This document shows, in pieces, positions 25,166 to 32,749 of a DNA stretch of 64,000 nucleotides. The notes under the pieces are model-generated. The model made no database searches and was not told the origin of the DNA. It saw only the letters and a list, made by a program, of their open reading frames with translations. A program made the translations under genes and the position numbers. The number at the start of each line of letters is the position of its first letter. The first letter of the stretch is position 1. This stretch comes from Holophaga sp. (lineage in GTDB: Bacteria > Acidobacteriota > Holophagae > Holophagales > Holophagaceae): contig JADKBC010000007.1 in assembly GCA_016715205.1 (NCBI GenBank), positions 122,648 through 186,647 on the forward strand, written 5' to 3'.

Positions 25166-26053
25166 GTGAAAACCGTTTCGCTGCGCGTGGATGTGGACAC
25201 GCTGGAGGGTTCCCTCCAGGGCATCCCAACCCTGCTCAAGATGCTGGACCGGCATCGCATGCAGGCCAGTTTCTACTTCAGTTTTGGTCCCGATAATTCA
25301 GGCAAGGCCATCCGGCGTATTTTCCGGAAGGGCTTTTTGGAGAAGATGCGGCGCACCCAGGCTGGAAAGCTGTACGGCTTCAAGACCATGCTGTACGGCG
25401 TGCTTCTACCGGCACCTATCATCCATCTGCGGGCCGCGGAAGCGATGCGCTCCGCCCAGGCGGCGGGGCACGAAGTGGCCATCCATGGCTGGGACCATGT
25501 GCAGTACCACGACCTGTTGGATCGCAAATCCCGAAAATGGCTAGAGAATTGGTTCAACCAAGCTCATGAGGCCTTTGCGACGGTGTTTGGTGAGCAGGCG
25601 AAGGGAGCGGTGAGTCCTGCCTGGCGGAGCAACGACGCGACCCTGGAGATCCAGGAATCCTTCCATCTGGATTACGCAGGAGACTGCCGGGGTACGGAGC
25701 CCTTCTACCCAATTGTGAAGGGGCGGACGCTGAAGACCCTGCAGATCCCCACCACCTTGCCCACGATGGACGAAATGCTAGGGGTGAACGGCCAGGGCGG
25801 GCATGAGGTCAACGAACAATTGTTCAGCCTGATCCGGGAAGATGCCCTGAATGTTTATGCCCTGCACACCGAAGTCGAAGGGGGTGCCTTGGCACCGGAA
25901 TTTGATGCCTTTCTCGCCGGGTTGAAAGACCGGGAGACGCGGATCCTGACCCACGCCCAATGGCTACCGGAGCTGCTACAGCAGAATCTCCCGGCGCGGG
26001 TGGTCACGCGACGAGAGATTCCAGGTAGGCCTGGCTGGGTGAGTTGGGGCTGA
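25166..26053 (+). CDS. arnD: ArnD-type polysaccharide deacetylase (4-deoxy-4-formamido-L-arabinose-phosphoundecaprenol deformylase family)
   Basis: A 295-residue NodB-homology deacetylase that matches ArnD along its whole length: LRVDVDTLEGS at the start, ASFYFSFGPDN, EVAIHGWDHVQYHD, SPAWRSND, YAGDCRG, PFYPI, QIPTTLPTMDE and ALHTEVEGG. In Gram-negative bacteria ArnD deformylates undecaprenyl-linked Ara4FN before transfer to lipid A. The D-x-D and H-x3-H metal motifs are present. Start is GTG at 25166, three bases after the PilZ-like gene. None of the other arn genes is in the window, so the natural substrate is uncertain. Confidence 0.82.
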   Translation: MKTVSLRVDVDTLEGSLQGIPTLLKMLDRHRMQASFYFSFGPDNSGKAIRRIFRKGFLEKMRRTQAGKLYGFKTMLYGVLLPAPIIHLRAAEAMRSAQAAGHEVAIHGWDHVQYHDLLDRKSRKWLENWFNQAHEAFATVFGEQAKGAVSPAWRSNDATLEIQESFHLDYAGDCRGTEPFYPIVKGRTLKTLQIPTTLPTMDEMLGVNGQGGHEVNEQLFSLIREDALNVYALHTEVEGGALAPEFDAFLAGLKDRETRILTHAQWLPELLQQNLPARVVTRREIPGRPGWVSWG

Positions 26054-26458
26054 TTACTTTTCGCCCACCTTGTAGATGGCATCCGGCATCGTCACGCCGC
26101 TGGCCGTGATGGCGGCCTGATTGAGGTAGATCTTCGGCTTGCCACCATCTTCCACCAGCGCGATGCCCGCGCCCGCGGAGAGGAATTCCTTCCGCCCCAC
26201 CACAACCAACCGGCCGCGCAGCATCTTGATTTCGACCGGGTTGGTGGCCCAAACCAGCTTGGAATCGCCATCCACCGTGATGCCCGCCGCTTCCAGGGCC
26301 GCCTTCATGCCCGCATCGCGGCAAGAGACCTTACCGCCGGTCGCAGTGGCGATGATCTTGATCAGTTTGGCCGCTGTTTCTGCGGGGAGTTCCCCTGCGG
26401 GGAGCCAGGACGAAAGGCTTCCTACCACCAGTGCGAAGACTGCAATCTTAAGCTTCAT
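26054..26458 (-). CDS. Small secreted protein, paralogue 1 of 3 (possibly YfiR-like)
   Basis: A 134-residue protein with a signal peptide ending near the ELPAE motif. The mature part is about 110 residues with one cysteine (CRDAGMKAAL), a VDGDSKLVW segment, LRGRLVVVG and EDGGKPKIYLNQAAI. The last segment recalls the FVxxxGKVRFEIN segment of YfiR/DUF4154 periplasmic proteins, which restrain membrane diguanylate cyclases; this is a weak resemblance, not an assignment. The ATG follows TAGGGAG. It is the most downstream of three tandem paralogues on the minus strand. Confidence 0.6.
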   Translation of the reverse strand: MKLKIAVFALVVGSLSSWLPAGELPAETAAKLIKIIATATGGKVSCRDAGMKAALEAAGITVDGDSKLVWATNPVEIKMLRGRLVVVGRKEFLSAGAGIALVEDGGKPKIYLNQAAITASGVTMPDAIYKVGEK

Positions 26459-26554
26459 GGAGACTCCCTACCAATAATGCTCTTTTCGGGCGCTCGGAGG
26501 GGATGCTTGAGATGTGAATTTTGGGAATATGGGCCAAAGTTCTGTTTTTTACCG

Positions 26555-26962
26555 TCAGAGTTTTTCTGCGATCTTCAGGATGGCGTCGGAAAGGGTGAGC
26601 CCACTGGCGGTAATGGCGGCTTGGTTAAGGAAAATCTTGGGTTTACCCCCGTCCTCCGCGATGGCAACGGCAGCACCGCTGGAAAGAAATTCCTTCTTGC
26701 CTACGATGACCAGGCGACCGCGCAGGGATTTCACTTCCACAGGATTAGTGGCCCATACGATCTTCGAATCGCCATCCACCGTCACCCCGGCGCCTTCCAG
26801 GGCTGCCTTCATGGTGGCATCGCGGCAGGCTACCTTGCCTCCACTGGCACCAGCAATGATCTTGATAAGCTTGGCGGTAATTTCCGGAGACAGATCGCCG
26901 GCCTGGAGGGCGAGCGAGCAACTTCCCAACGCCAGGGAGAGAAGGACAGCCTTTAGCCTCAT
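26555..26962 (-). CDS. Small secreted protein, paralogue 2 of 3 (possibly YfiR-like)
   Basis: A 135-residue protein with a signal peptide (MRLKAVLLSLALGSCSLALQA). The mature part shares with paralogue 1 the segments AKLIKII, CRDATMKAALEGAG, VTVDGDSKIVWATNPVE, RGRLVIVGKKEFL and EDGGKPKIFLNQAAITASG. The cysteine in the signal region (GSCS) could be a lipobox-like site but lacks a convincing LxxC context. The ATG at 26962 follows GAAGGGAA; a longer reading adds 25 non-signal residues. Function is unknown. Being closest to paralogue 1, it probably arose from the latest duplication. Confidence 0.6.
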   Translation of the reverse strand: MRLKAVLLSLALGSCSLALQAGDLSPEITAKLIKIIAGASGGKVACRDATMKAALEGAGVTVDGDSKIVWATNPVEVKSLRGRLVIVGKKEFLSSGAAVAIAEDGGKPKIFLNQAAITASGLTLSDAILKIAEKL

Positions 26963-27009
26963 GAAAATTCCCTTCAAAGAAAGTCTTTTCGGACAGTCAG
27001 AAGGGAGGC

Positions 27010-27044
27010 TTGAAATGTGGGTATTAAAAAAACCCACATTTCAA
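27010..27044 (-). promoter_or_regulatory. Strong hairpin between paralogues 3 and 2
   Basis: A perfect 13-bp inverted repeat (TTGAAATGTGGGT / ACCCACATTTCAA, 27010-27022 and 27032-27044) encloses a 9-base loop containing an A/T run. On the transcript strand the T-run is inside the loop, not after the stem, so it is not a standard terminator. It may protect or process the mRNA, or attenuate expression of paralogues 2 and 1. The homologous spacer between 2 and 1 does not form the same perfect stem. Confidence 0.55.
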
Positions 27045-27054
27045 ACTTTTCCAA

Positions 27055-27459
27055 TTACAGCTTTTCCCCGATCTTGAGCACAGCATCGGAAAGGGTGATA
27101 CCGCTGGCAGCAATGTTTCCAGGGTGCAGGTAGATCTTGGGCTTTCCGCCGTCCTCGGTGATGGCAATGGCGGCGCCCATGGCAAGGAATTCAGAGCGGC
27201 TGCAGATAATGAGTTTGTGCTGGCCCTTGAGCATCTTGATTTCGCCGGGGGCGCTGCTCCAAATGACGCTGGAACTGCCATCCGTGGGCACGTTGGCGGA
27301 TTCAAGTGCGGTTTTCATGGCGCTGTCCCGGCAGTTGATCTTGCCTCCGGCGCCGTTCACGATCACCTTGACGATCTTGGCGGTGGTATCAGCGGGCAGT
27401 TCGCCGGCGGAGAGGGAAAGGCCAAGAACGGCGGCGAAGATCGCAAGAAGTGGCTTCAT
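27055..27459 (-). CDS. Small secreted protein, paralogue 3 of 3 (possibly YfiR-like)
   Basis: A 134-residue protein with a short signal peptide (MKPLLAIFAAVLGLSLSAGELPA). It keeps the family skeleton: CRDSAMKTALESA, SSVIWSSAPGE, MLKGQHKLIIC, FLAMGAAIA and EDGGKPKIYLHPGNIAASG. It differs most from the other two and has a second cysteine (LIICSRSEF), so a disulfide is possible in the periplasm. The ATG follows GGGAG. It is promoter-proximal in the array; 261 bases separate it from the divergent acyl-CoA synthetase gene. Confidence 0.6.
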   Translation of the reverse strand: MKPLLAIFAAVLGLSLSAGELPADTTAKIVKVIVNGAGGKINCRDSAMKTALESANVPTDGSSSVIWSSAPGEIKMLKGQHKLIICSRSEFLAMGAAIAITEDGGKPKIYLHPGNIAASGITLSDAVLKIGEKL

Positions 27460-27617
27460 GAAGGAACTCCCATGAACATCGGTTCAAGGTTCTCATCGGC
27501 GTTCCTTCACGGTTCATGAGGCAATGCCTTAAATTTACAAGCGTTTTGGGTTGTTCTTGAAAATTTGATGTTCGTTTCGATAAGGAATTCTAGGGAGTTG
27601 TTGCCGGAGTGATATCC

Positions 27618-27652
27618 ATCACAGGCGAAAATGACGAGGAATGGCCTGTGAT
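27618..27652. promoter_or_regulatory. Dyad in the divergent region upstream of the acyl-CoA synthetase gene
   Basis: ATCACAGGC (27618-27626) and GCCTGTGAT (27644-27652) form a perfect 9-base inverted repeat, 17 bases apart. It lies about 70-100 bases upstream of the ATG at 27721 and about 25 bases upstream of a GATACT sequence (27675-27680) that could be a -10 element lacking a good -35. This fits an activator or repressor site. The rest of 27460-27720 holds only A+T-rich DNA with no gene that I can see. Confidence 0.4.
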
Positions 27653-27720
27653 CCCCTCCACACGGCGCGGCCGCGATACTTCCCTAGTCTTTGACCATGC
27701 CCGGCCCCCCAGGAGTTTCC

Positions 27721-29874
27721 ATGAGCATTCGCTTCATCCATGAGATCCGTGCCTACGAATTGCTGGCCGAAGTTGGCCTAGCCATCGATCAGTGGGGCGT
27801 GGTGAAAGACCAACAGAATCTTGCCACCCTGCCCTTTGTGGCGGGGCAGGGCATTGTGGTGAAGGGAACCGCCATCGATGTGTGGCATAAATCCGATCTT
27901 GGCCTAGTGAAATTCGACAAATTCAGCGCCGAAGCCGTGTGGTCCCATCACGAAACCATGAAGGCCGCTGCCGCGTCTCATGGGGAATATGTGGGTACCT
28001 TGGTGGCCCGGATGGTGGACTTCAAAAAAGTTTCGGGCATGCCCTGTGAGGCCCTGGTGGCGCTGCGCAAAACGGCGGATGCAGGCTGGACCATTGTGCT
28101 GGGCATTGGCGGCATCCTGACCAACGCCTGGGGCGAGGAAATTCGGCCCCTGCTTTGGCCCGTGGCCCTTACCACGCCGGAGCAGGCTTTGGCGGAGTTC
28201 AAGGCCCATTGGCTGGGCAAGACCTGGCTAGGCACCATGCGCCAAGGGAAGGCACTGACCGATGAAACCCGCTTGATGACCTTTTTCCAGGGGCTATGGC
28301 GGCTGGTGGATTTGCTAGAGCAGGAAGGCGCCACCCTGCTGGAAATGAATCCGTTGGTGCTGGATGAAACAGGCCGCCCCATCGCCCTGGATGGCGTGGG
28401 CACCTGCGAACCCTTGGCCATGGCTTCCGCGGCCTCGGCGGGCCTCGCCCCCGAGCAATTGTTCGAACTACTGGTGCAACCCAAAACCATTGCCTTGGCT
28501 GGGATTTCCGCCCGGGAAGGCACCCCGGGCCGGATGATCCTGGACAACCTGCTGCGATCCACCCTGGCGCCAGGGTCCATCATCCCCATCAAGCCGGGCG
28601 AGAAAGAAATCTCGGGTTTGCCCTGCCTCAATGGCATCGAGGATCTGGCTCAGAAGCCGGTGGACATGCTGATCCTCTGTCTGCCCGCGGCCCAGACCGT
28701 GCAGGCCATCGAACAGCTCTGTGCCCAGGGTGGCGGCGCTCAAGTTGTTTACCTCGTGCCCGGTGGTGTGGGTGATGGCGCCGATTCGGAAGGGCGAGGC
28801 AAGCGGGTTACCCAACTGCTGGAGGAGCGTCGCAGGCAAGGGTTGTGGACACCGGCACTGGTGGGCCCCAATGGGCTGGGCTTCCTGAGTTCCGAGGGCA
28901 ACCTGAACACCCTGTTTATCCCCGAAGTGAAATTGCCGTTCATGGCCAAGGGCGGTTCCCTGTCCCTGGTGAGTCAGAGCGGTGCCTTCCTGATCACGCG
29001 CCTTTCCTGTGCACCCCAGCTTCCCCTGCGGTACGGTGTTTCCATCGGCGGCCAGATCGATGTGCGTCTTTCCGATTTCATCGCCGCCCTCGGCAAGGAT
29101 GAACAGACGCAGGTGGTGGCCACGTACGTGGAAGGTTTCCAACCTGGCGATCTCCTGGCCACCGCCCAAGCGGCCCAGGAACTGGCCCGGAACGGCAAGT
29201 GGGTGGTGATGTACAAAGGTGGCCGCAGTGCAGAAGGCCAAGCCGCCGCCAGCAGCCACACCGGTGCTTTGGCCGGTGACTGGGAATTGCAGAAGGCCTT
29301 GTTGAAGCGAGCGGGCGTCATTGTCTGCGAGCGCATGGAAACCTATGATGCCGTGCTGGCTTGGCTGAGTGCCCATCCCAAGGGCAAACCCAGCCGCGTG
29401 GCGGTCATGACCAACGCCGGTTACGAATCCGTGGTGAGCGCCGATCTGTTGGAAGGCCCCTTGCAGGGGCACCACCTTGATGCAACCGAGGCTGCGAATC
29501 TGAAAGCCTTGCTGGTGGAACACAAACTCCAGGAGTTGGTGGCGGCGCATCTCCCCTTGGATCTGACCCCCATGGCCGATGAGGAGGCCTACCTGGCCAG
29601 TGCGCGGTTGGTCGCCCAGAGTGCTGCCGATACGCTGGTGGTGGGCCTGGTGCCGCTTACCATGCGCCTCGAAACTTGGGATGGCGGCAAGATGCAGGCT
29701 TTTGCCGAGGCCATGGCCCTCGTCGCCACCGAGAGCGGAAAGCGACTCGGCGTGGTGGTGGAGGCTGGGCCCATCTTTGAGCCCTATCGCCAGGCTCTGC
29801 AACGGGCGGGACTGCCGGTATTCTCATCCATGGAGCGTGCCCTTCAGGGCCTCAAGGCGCTCGCGGAGCGTTGA
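27721..29874 (+). CDS. ADP-forming acyl-CoA synthetase with ATP-grasp domain first
   Basis: A 717-residue single-chain acyl-CoA synthetase (NDP-forming), which makes ATP from acyl-CoA, ADP and phosphate or runs in reverse. The ATP-grasp (beta-like) domain comes first (about 1-235; VVKGTAIDVWHKSDLG, LLEMNPLVLDETG, ALDG). The CoA-binding and succinyl-CoA-ligase-like alpha domains follow (about 250-700; AGISAREGTPG, GPNGLGFLSS, LVSQSGAF, GGQIDVRL). The phosphohistidine motif SSHTGALAGD is intact. Common bacterial versions have the alpha part first, so the order is inverted. CAGGAG precedes the ATG. Tryptophanase follows after 137 bases; amino-acid-derived acyl-CoAs are plausible substrates. Confidence 0.85.
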   Translation: MSIRFIHEIRAYELLAEVGLAIDQWGVVKDQQNLATLPFVAGQGIVVKGTAIDVWHKSDLGLVKFDKFSAEAVWSHHETMKAAAASHGEYVGTLVARMVDFKKVSGMPCEALVALRKTADAGWTIVLGIGGILTNAWGEEIRPLLWPVALTTPEQALAEFKAHWLGKTWLGTMRQGKALTDETRLMTFFQGLWRLVDLLEQEGATLLEMNPLVLDETGRPIALDGVGTCEPLAMASAASAGLAPEQLFELLVQPKTIALAGISAREGTPGRMILDNLLRSTLAPGSIIPIKPGEKEISGLPCLNGIEDLAQKPVDMLILCLPAAQTVQAIEQLCAQGGGAQVVYLVPGGVGDGADSEGRGKRVTQLLEERRRQGLWTPALVGPNGLGFLSSEGNLNTLFIPEVKLPFMAKGGSLSLVSQSGAFLITRLSCAPQLPLRYGVSIGGQIDVRLSDFIAALGKDEQTQVVATYVEGFQPGDLLATAQAAQELARNGKWVVMYKGGRSAEGQAAASSHTGALAGDWELQKALLKRAGVIVCERMETYDAVLAWLSAHPKGKPSRVAVMTNAGYESVVSADLLEGPLQGHHLDATEAANLKALLVEHKLQELVAAHLPLDLTPMADEEAYLASARLVAQSAADTLVVGLVPLTMRLETWDGGKMQAFAEAMALVATESGKRLGVVVEAGPIFEPYRQALQRAGLPVFSSMERALQGLKALAER

Positions 29875-30011
29875 TGTCAACAGGTTGCCGGAAAAAGAAG
29901 CGGAGAGCCGAGCATGAGCCTCGCTCTTCCTGTGCGGATGGAGCACGGAACTGAGCCCCCAGGTTCATTGCAATTTCCATATCCATTCACACCACCTTTT
30001 CGAGGCCATCC

Positions 30012-31382
30012 ATGCCCAAGACCCTCATCGAACCCTTCCGCATCAAATCCGTCGAACCCATCCGCATGACCACCCGCGAAGAGCGCCTGGAAATGCTGGA
30101 AACAGCCAAACTGAACGTCTTTAAGCTCCGCGCCGAGGATGTGCTCATCGATTGGCTCACCGATTCCGGCACCGGCGCCATGAGCAGTGCCCAATGGGGT
30201 GCCATCATGGTGGGCGACGAAAGCTATGCGGGCGCCCGCAGCTTCTATCGCCTGGAAGCGGTGCTCAAGGACATCACCGGGATGTCCCACTTCATTCCCA
30301 CCCACCAGGGCCGTGCCGCGGAAAAGGTGCTCTTCACCGCCGTCTGCAAGAAGGGCGACCTGGTGCCCAACAACTGCCACTTTGATACCACCCGCGCCAA
30401 CCTGGAATTCAACGGTGTGGAAGCGGTGGATCTGGTCATTCCCGAAGGCCTTCAGCCCAGCCTCATTCATCCCTTCAAGGGCAACATCGATCTGGCTCGA
30501 GTCGAGCAGGTGCTAGAAAAAGAAGGGCACCGGATTCCCTTCGGCATGATCACGGTCACCAACAACACCGGTGGCGGTCAGCCCGTATCCATGGCGAATA
30601 TCCGTGCCTACAGCCAGTTGCTGAAGAAATACGGCAAGCCTTTCATCATGGATGTCTGCCGCTTTTCTGAAAACGCCATGTTCATCAAGATGCGCGAGGA
30701 TGGCTACCAGAACACCAGCATCAAGGCCATCTGCCAGGAGATGTTCAGCTACGCCGATGGTTGCACCATGAGCGCGAAGAAGGACGGCATGGTGAACATC
30801 GGTGGTTTCATCATGCTGCGCAGCGACGAATGGCTGGATCCGGTCCGCAATATGTTGATCCTCACCGAAGGCTTCCCCACCTACGGCGGGTTGGCCGGGC
30901 GTGATCTTGAAGCCCTGGCCGTGGGTCTGGTGGAAGGCATGGACGAGTCCTACCTCCGCTATCGCCTGCGGACAGCCGAATACCTGGGCGAGAAATTGGA
31001 AGCCGCGGGCGTGGGCTTTGTGAAGCCCACCGGCGGCCACGCGGTTTACATCGATGCCAAGACGGTACTGCCGGACATGCCCGTGGAGCAGTATCCCGCC
31101 TGGGCCCTGTGCAATGCCCTCTACCTGGAAGGCGGCATTCGGGGCGTCGAAATTGGCTCGGTCATGTTCGGCAAGCGCCTCGAAGATGGCACCGAGACCT
31201 TCCACTCCATGGAACTGGTGCGGCTGGCCTTCCCGCGTCGCATGTATACCCAGTCCCATTTCGACTTTGCTGCCGAGGTGATCGCCGAGGTAAAAGCCAA
31301 CGCCAAGCACATTCGGGGCGTAAAGATCGTCAAACAGCCCCAGTTCCTGCGGCACTTCACTTGCGAGTGCGCCTGGGCCTGA
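30012..31382 (+). CDS. tnaA: Tryptophanase
   Basis: A 456-residue PLP-dependent beta-eliminating lyase that converts tryptophan to indole, pyruvate and ammonia. It opens with EPFRIKSVEPI and has the PLP lysine K257 (MSAKKDGMVN). Residues that separate tryptophanase from tyrosine phenol-lyase favour tryptophanase: D125 in HFDTT (Thr in TPL), GVEIGS (TPL has MERG) and H448 in LRHFTC (Phe in TPL). It is slightly shorter than E. coli TnaA (471). The ribosome site is weak. No TnaC-like leader peptide and no tryptophan permease lie nearby. It ends at a bidirectional terminator. Confidence 0.88.
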   Translation: MPKTLIEPFRIKSVEPIRMTTREERLEMLETAKLNVFKLRAEDVLIDWLTDSGTGAMSSAQWGAIMVGDESYAGARSFYRLEAVLKDITGMSHFIPTHQGRAAEKVLFTAVCKKGDLVPNNCHFDTTRANLEFNGVEAVDLVIPEGLQPSLIHPFKGNIDLARVEQVLEKEGHRIPFGMITVTNNTGGGQPVSMANIRAYSQLLKKYGKPFIMDVCRFSENAMFIKMREDGYQNTSIKAICQEMFSYADGCTMSAKKDGMVNIGGFIMLRSDEWLDPVRNMLILTEGFPTYGGLAGRDLEALAVGLVEGMDESYLRYRLRTAEYLGEKLEAAGVGFVKPTGGHAVYIDAKTVLPDMPVEQYPAWALCNALYLEGGIRGVEIGSVMFGKRLEDGTETFHSMELVRLAFPRRMYTQSHFDFAAEVIAEVKANAKHIRGVKIVKQPQFLRHFTCECAWA

Positions 31383-31399
31383 GCAGCCTAGCCAAACAG

Positions 31400-31429
31400 A
31401 AAAAGCGCCCGGGTCACCGGGCGCTTTTT
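31400..31429. terminator. Bidirectional intrinsic terminator between tnaA and pfp
   Basis: AAAAAGCGCCCGG (31400-31412) pairs perfectly with CCGGGCGCTTTTT (31417-31429) around a 4-base GTCA loop. It has A and T runs on both sides and sits exactly between two convergent genes. Confidence 0.92.
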
Positions 31430-32647
31430 CTAGGGATTGGGGAGCACCCCAACCTTGGGGGCGATCAAGCGATCGAAGCGCGGAATGGCGCCGATCAAGG
31501 GGCGAGCGTAATCTTTGAAGTTTTCGGAAATATCCGAATCGCCCAGCAGGTATTCCGCGGGCAGATGGCGGGTTTTCCCGGCCACCTGGTCCAGGGGTGT
31601 CAAAAGGTAATCCACGGCATAGTCGCCCGTGCGCTGAATGGAAACGGACCCGCAGGTGCTGCGGTAGGTGGCGAAGTGCACGGCCATCTCACCCACTTCC
31701 CGGGCCTCTGAGGCATCCAGATCCGAAACCACGCCCAGGAAGGAACGCTGGAGGTAGCCGAAGGTATCGCAGCGGATGCGCTTGATCTTGAGTTGATCAC
31801 TGATCATGTCGGAGAGGGCATCGCCCAGGGTGCCACGACCGGAAAGCTGCACGTTGCCAAAGGCGTCACGCTCGGCCGTGTGCTTCTGCAGCTTGAGCAG
31901 GATTGGCTGGCCATCCTCGGAAACCACGCCTTCGGACAGGGCCACCACGCAGCGGCCCAGCTTGGAATAGACCCGATCCACATCGCCCAGGAAATGTTCG
32001 ATATCAAAGGTGCGCTCAGGCACGTAGATCAGGTGCGGACCATCCTGATCAAAGCGGCGGGCAAACATGGAGGACGCCGTCAGCCAGCCCGCGTGCCGAC
32101 CCATCACCACGCCGATGAAGACACCGGGGATGGCAAAGTTGTCCAGATCCAGGCAGGCAAAGGCGGAGGTGACGAATCGGGCGGCGGAGCCAAAGCCAGG
32201 GCAGTGATCGGTCATCATCAGATCGTTGTCGATGGTCTTGGGCACGTGGATCACGCGCAGTTCGTAACCCACGCTGCGCGCATAGGTATCCATGATCCGG
32301 CAGGTCTCGGCCGAATCGTTGCCGCCGATATAAAAGAAGTACCGGACATTGTGCTTGCGGAACACTTCCACCATGCGGGCGCAGTAATCCTGGTCGGGCT
32401 TGTCCCGGGTGGAGCCCAGGGCAGAAGAGGGCGTAACGGCGACCATTCCCAGGTTGCGGGTGGTGGCCTGGGAGAGATCCAGGAAATCTTCGTTGAGGAT
32501 GCCTCGGACGCCCAGGCGAGCGCCGTACACATGGGTGATGAAGGGACATTTCCGGGCTTCCAGCACCACACCCACCAGGCTCTGGTTGATCACGGAGGTG
32601 GGGCCGCCACCCTGGGCGACAACAGCAATTCCCTCGAGTCTCTCCAT
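31430..32647 (-). CDS. pfp: Pyrophosphate-dependent 6-phosphofructokinase
   Basis: A 405-residue PFK-A family enzyme that phosphorylates fructose 6-phosphate. Two residues identify pyrophosphate as donor: D111 in GGNDS (E. coli ATP-PFK has Gly104 there) and K137 in PKTIDND (E. coli has Gly124). The catalytic TIDND motif and MGRHAGWL (substrate site) are intact. The reaction is reversible, which fits glycolysis and gluconeogenesis in an anaerobe. The stop codon abuts the shared terminator with tnaA. GAAAGAGGTTCC lies upstream of the ATG. Confidence 0.9.
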   Translation of the reverse strand: MERLEGIAVVAQGGGPTSVINQSLVGVVLEARKCPFITHVYGARLGVRGILNEDFLDLSQATTRNLGMVAVTPSSALGSTRDKPDQDYCARMVEVFRKHNVRYFFYIGGNDSAETCRIMDTYARSVGYELRVIHVPKTIDNDLMMTDHCPGFGSAARFVTSAFACLDLDNFAIPGVFIGVVMGRHAGWLTASSMFARRFDQDGPHLIYVPERTFDIEHFLGDVDRVYSKLGRCVVALSEGVVSEDGQPILLKLQKHTAERDAFGNVQLSGRGTLGDALSDMISDQLKIKRIRCDTFGYLQRSFLGVVSDLDASEAREVGEMAVHFATYRSTCGSVSIQRTGDYAVDYLLTPLDQVAGKTRHLPAEYLLGDSDISENFKDYARPLIGAIPRFDRLIAPKVGVLPNP

Positions 32648-32749
32648 GGAACCTCTTTCTCAAGGCCTCAGGGCCATGCGTGTGGATGCCCCATGTTAAC
32701 AATTCCGCTACCCTTTCCCCGTTCCCCTTTTGTGTGATGGAGGTCCCAA

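Larger units (their letters stand above)
26054..27459 (-). repeat. Tandem array of three paralogous genes with related spacers
   Basis: Genes at 27055-27459, 26555-26962 and 26054-26458 encode homologous secreted proteins. Paralogues 1 and 2 are roughly three quarters identical by eye; paralogue 3 is more distant. The spacers after paralogues 2 and 3 share a similar CTTTTCGG...GAGG-CTTGA(A/G)ATGTG stretch, so the duplicated unit included flanking DNA. This shows local amplification, probably in two steps. Confidence 0.8.

Noticed and set aside
29875..30011. Search for a TnaC-like leader peptide or a riboswitch before tnaA
   Set aside because: No short frame with a Trp codon and stop is present; the only frame here runs into the gene and lacks Trp.
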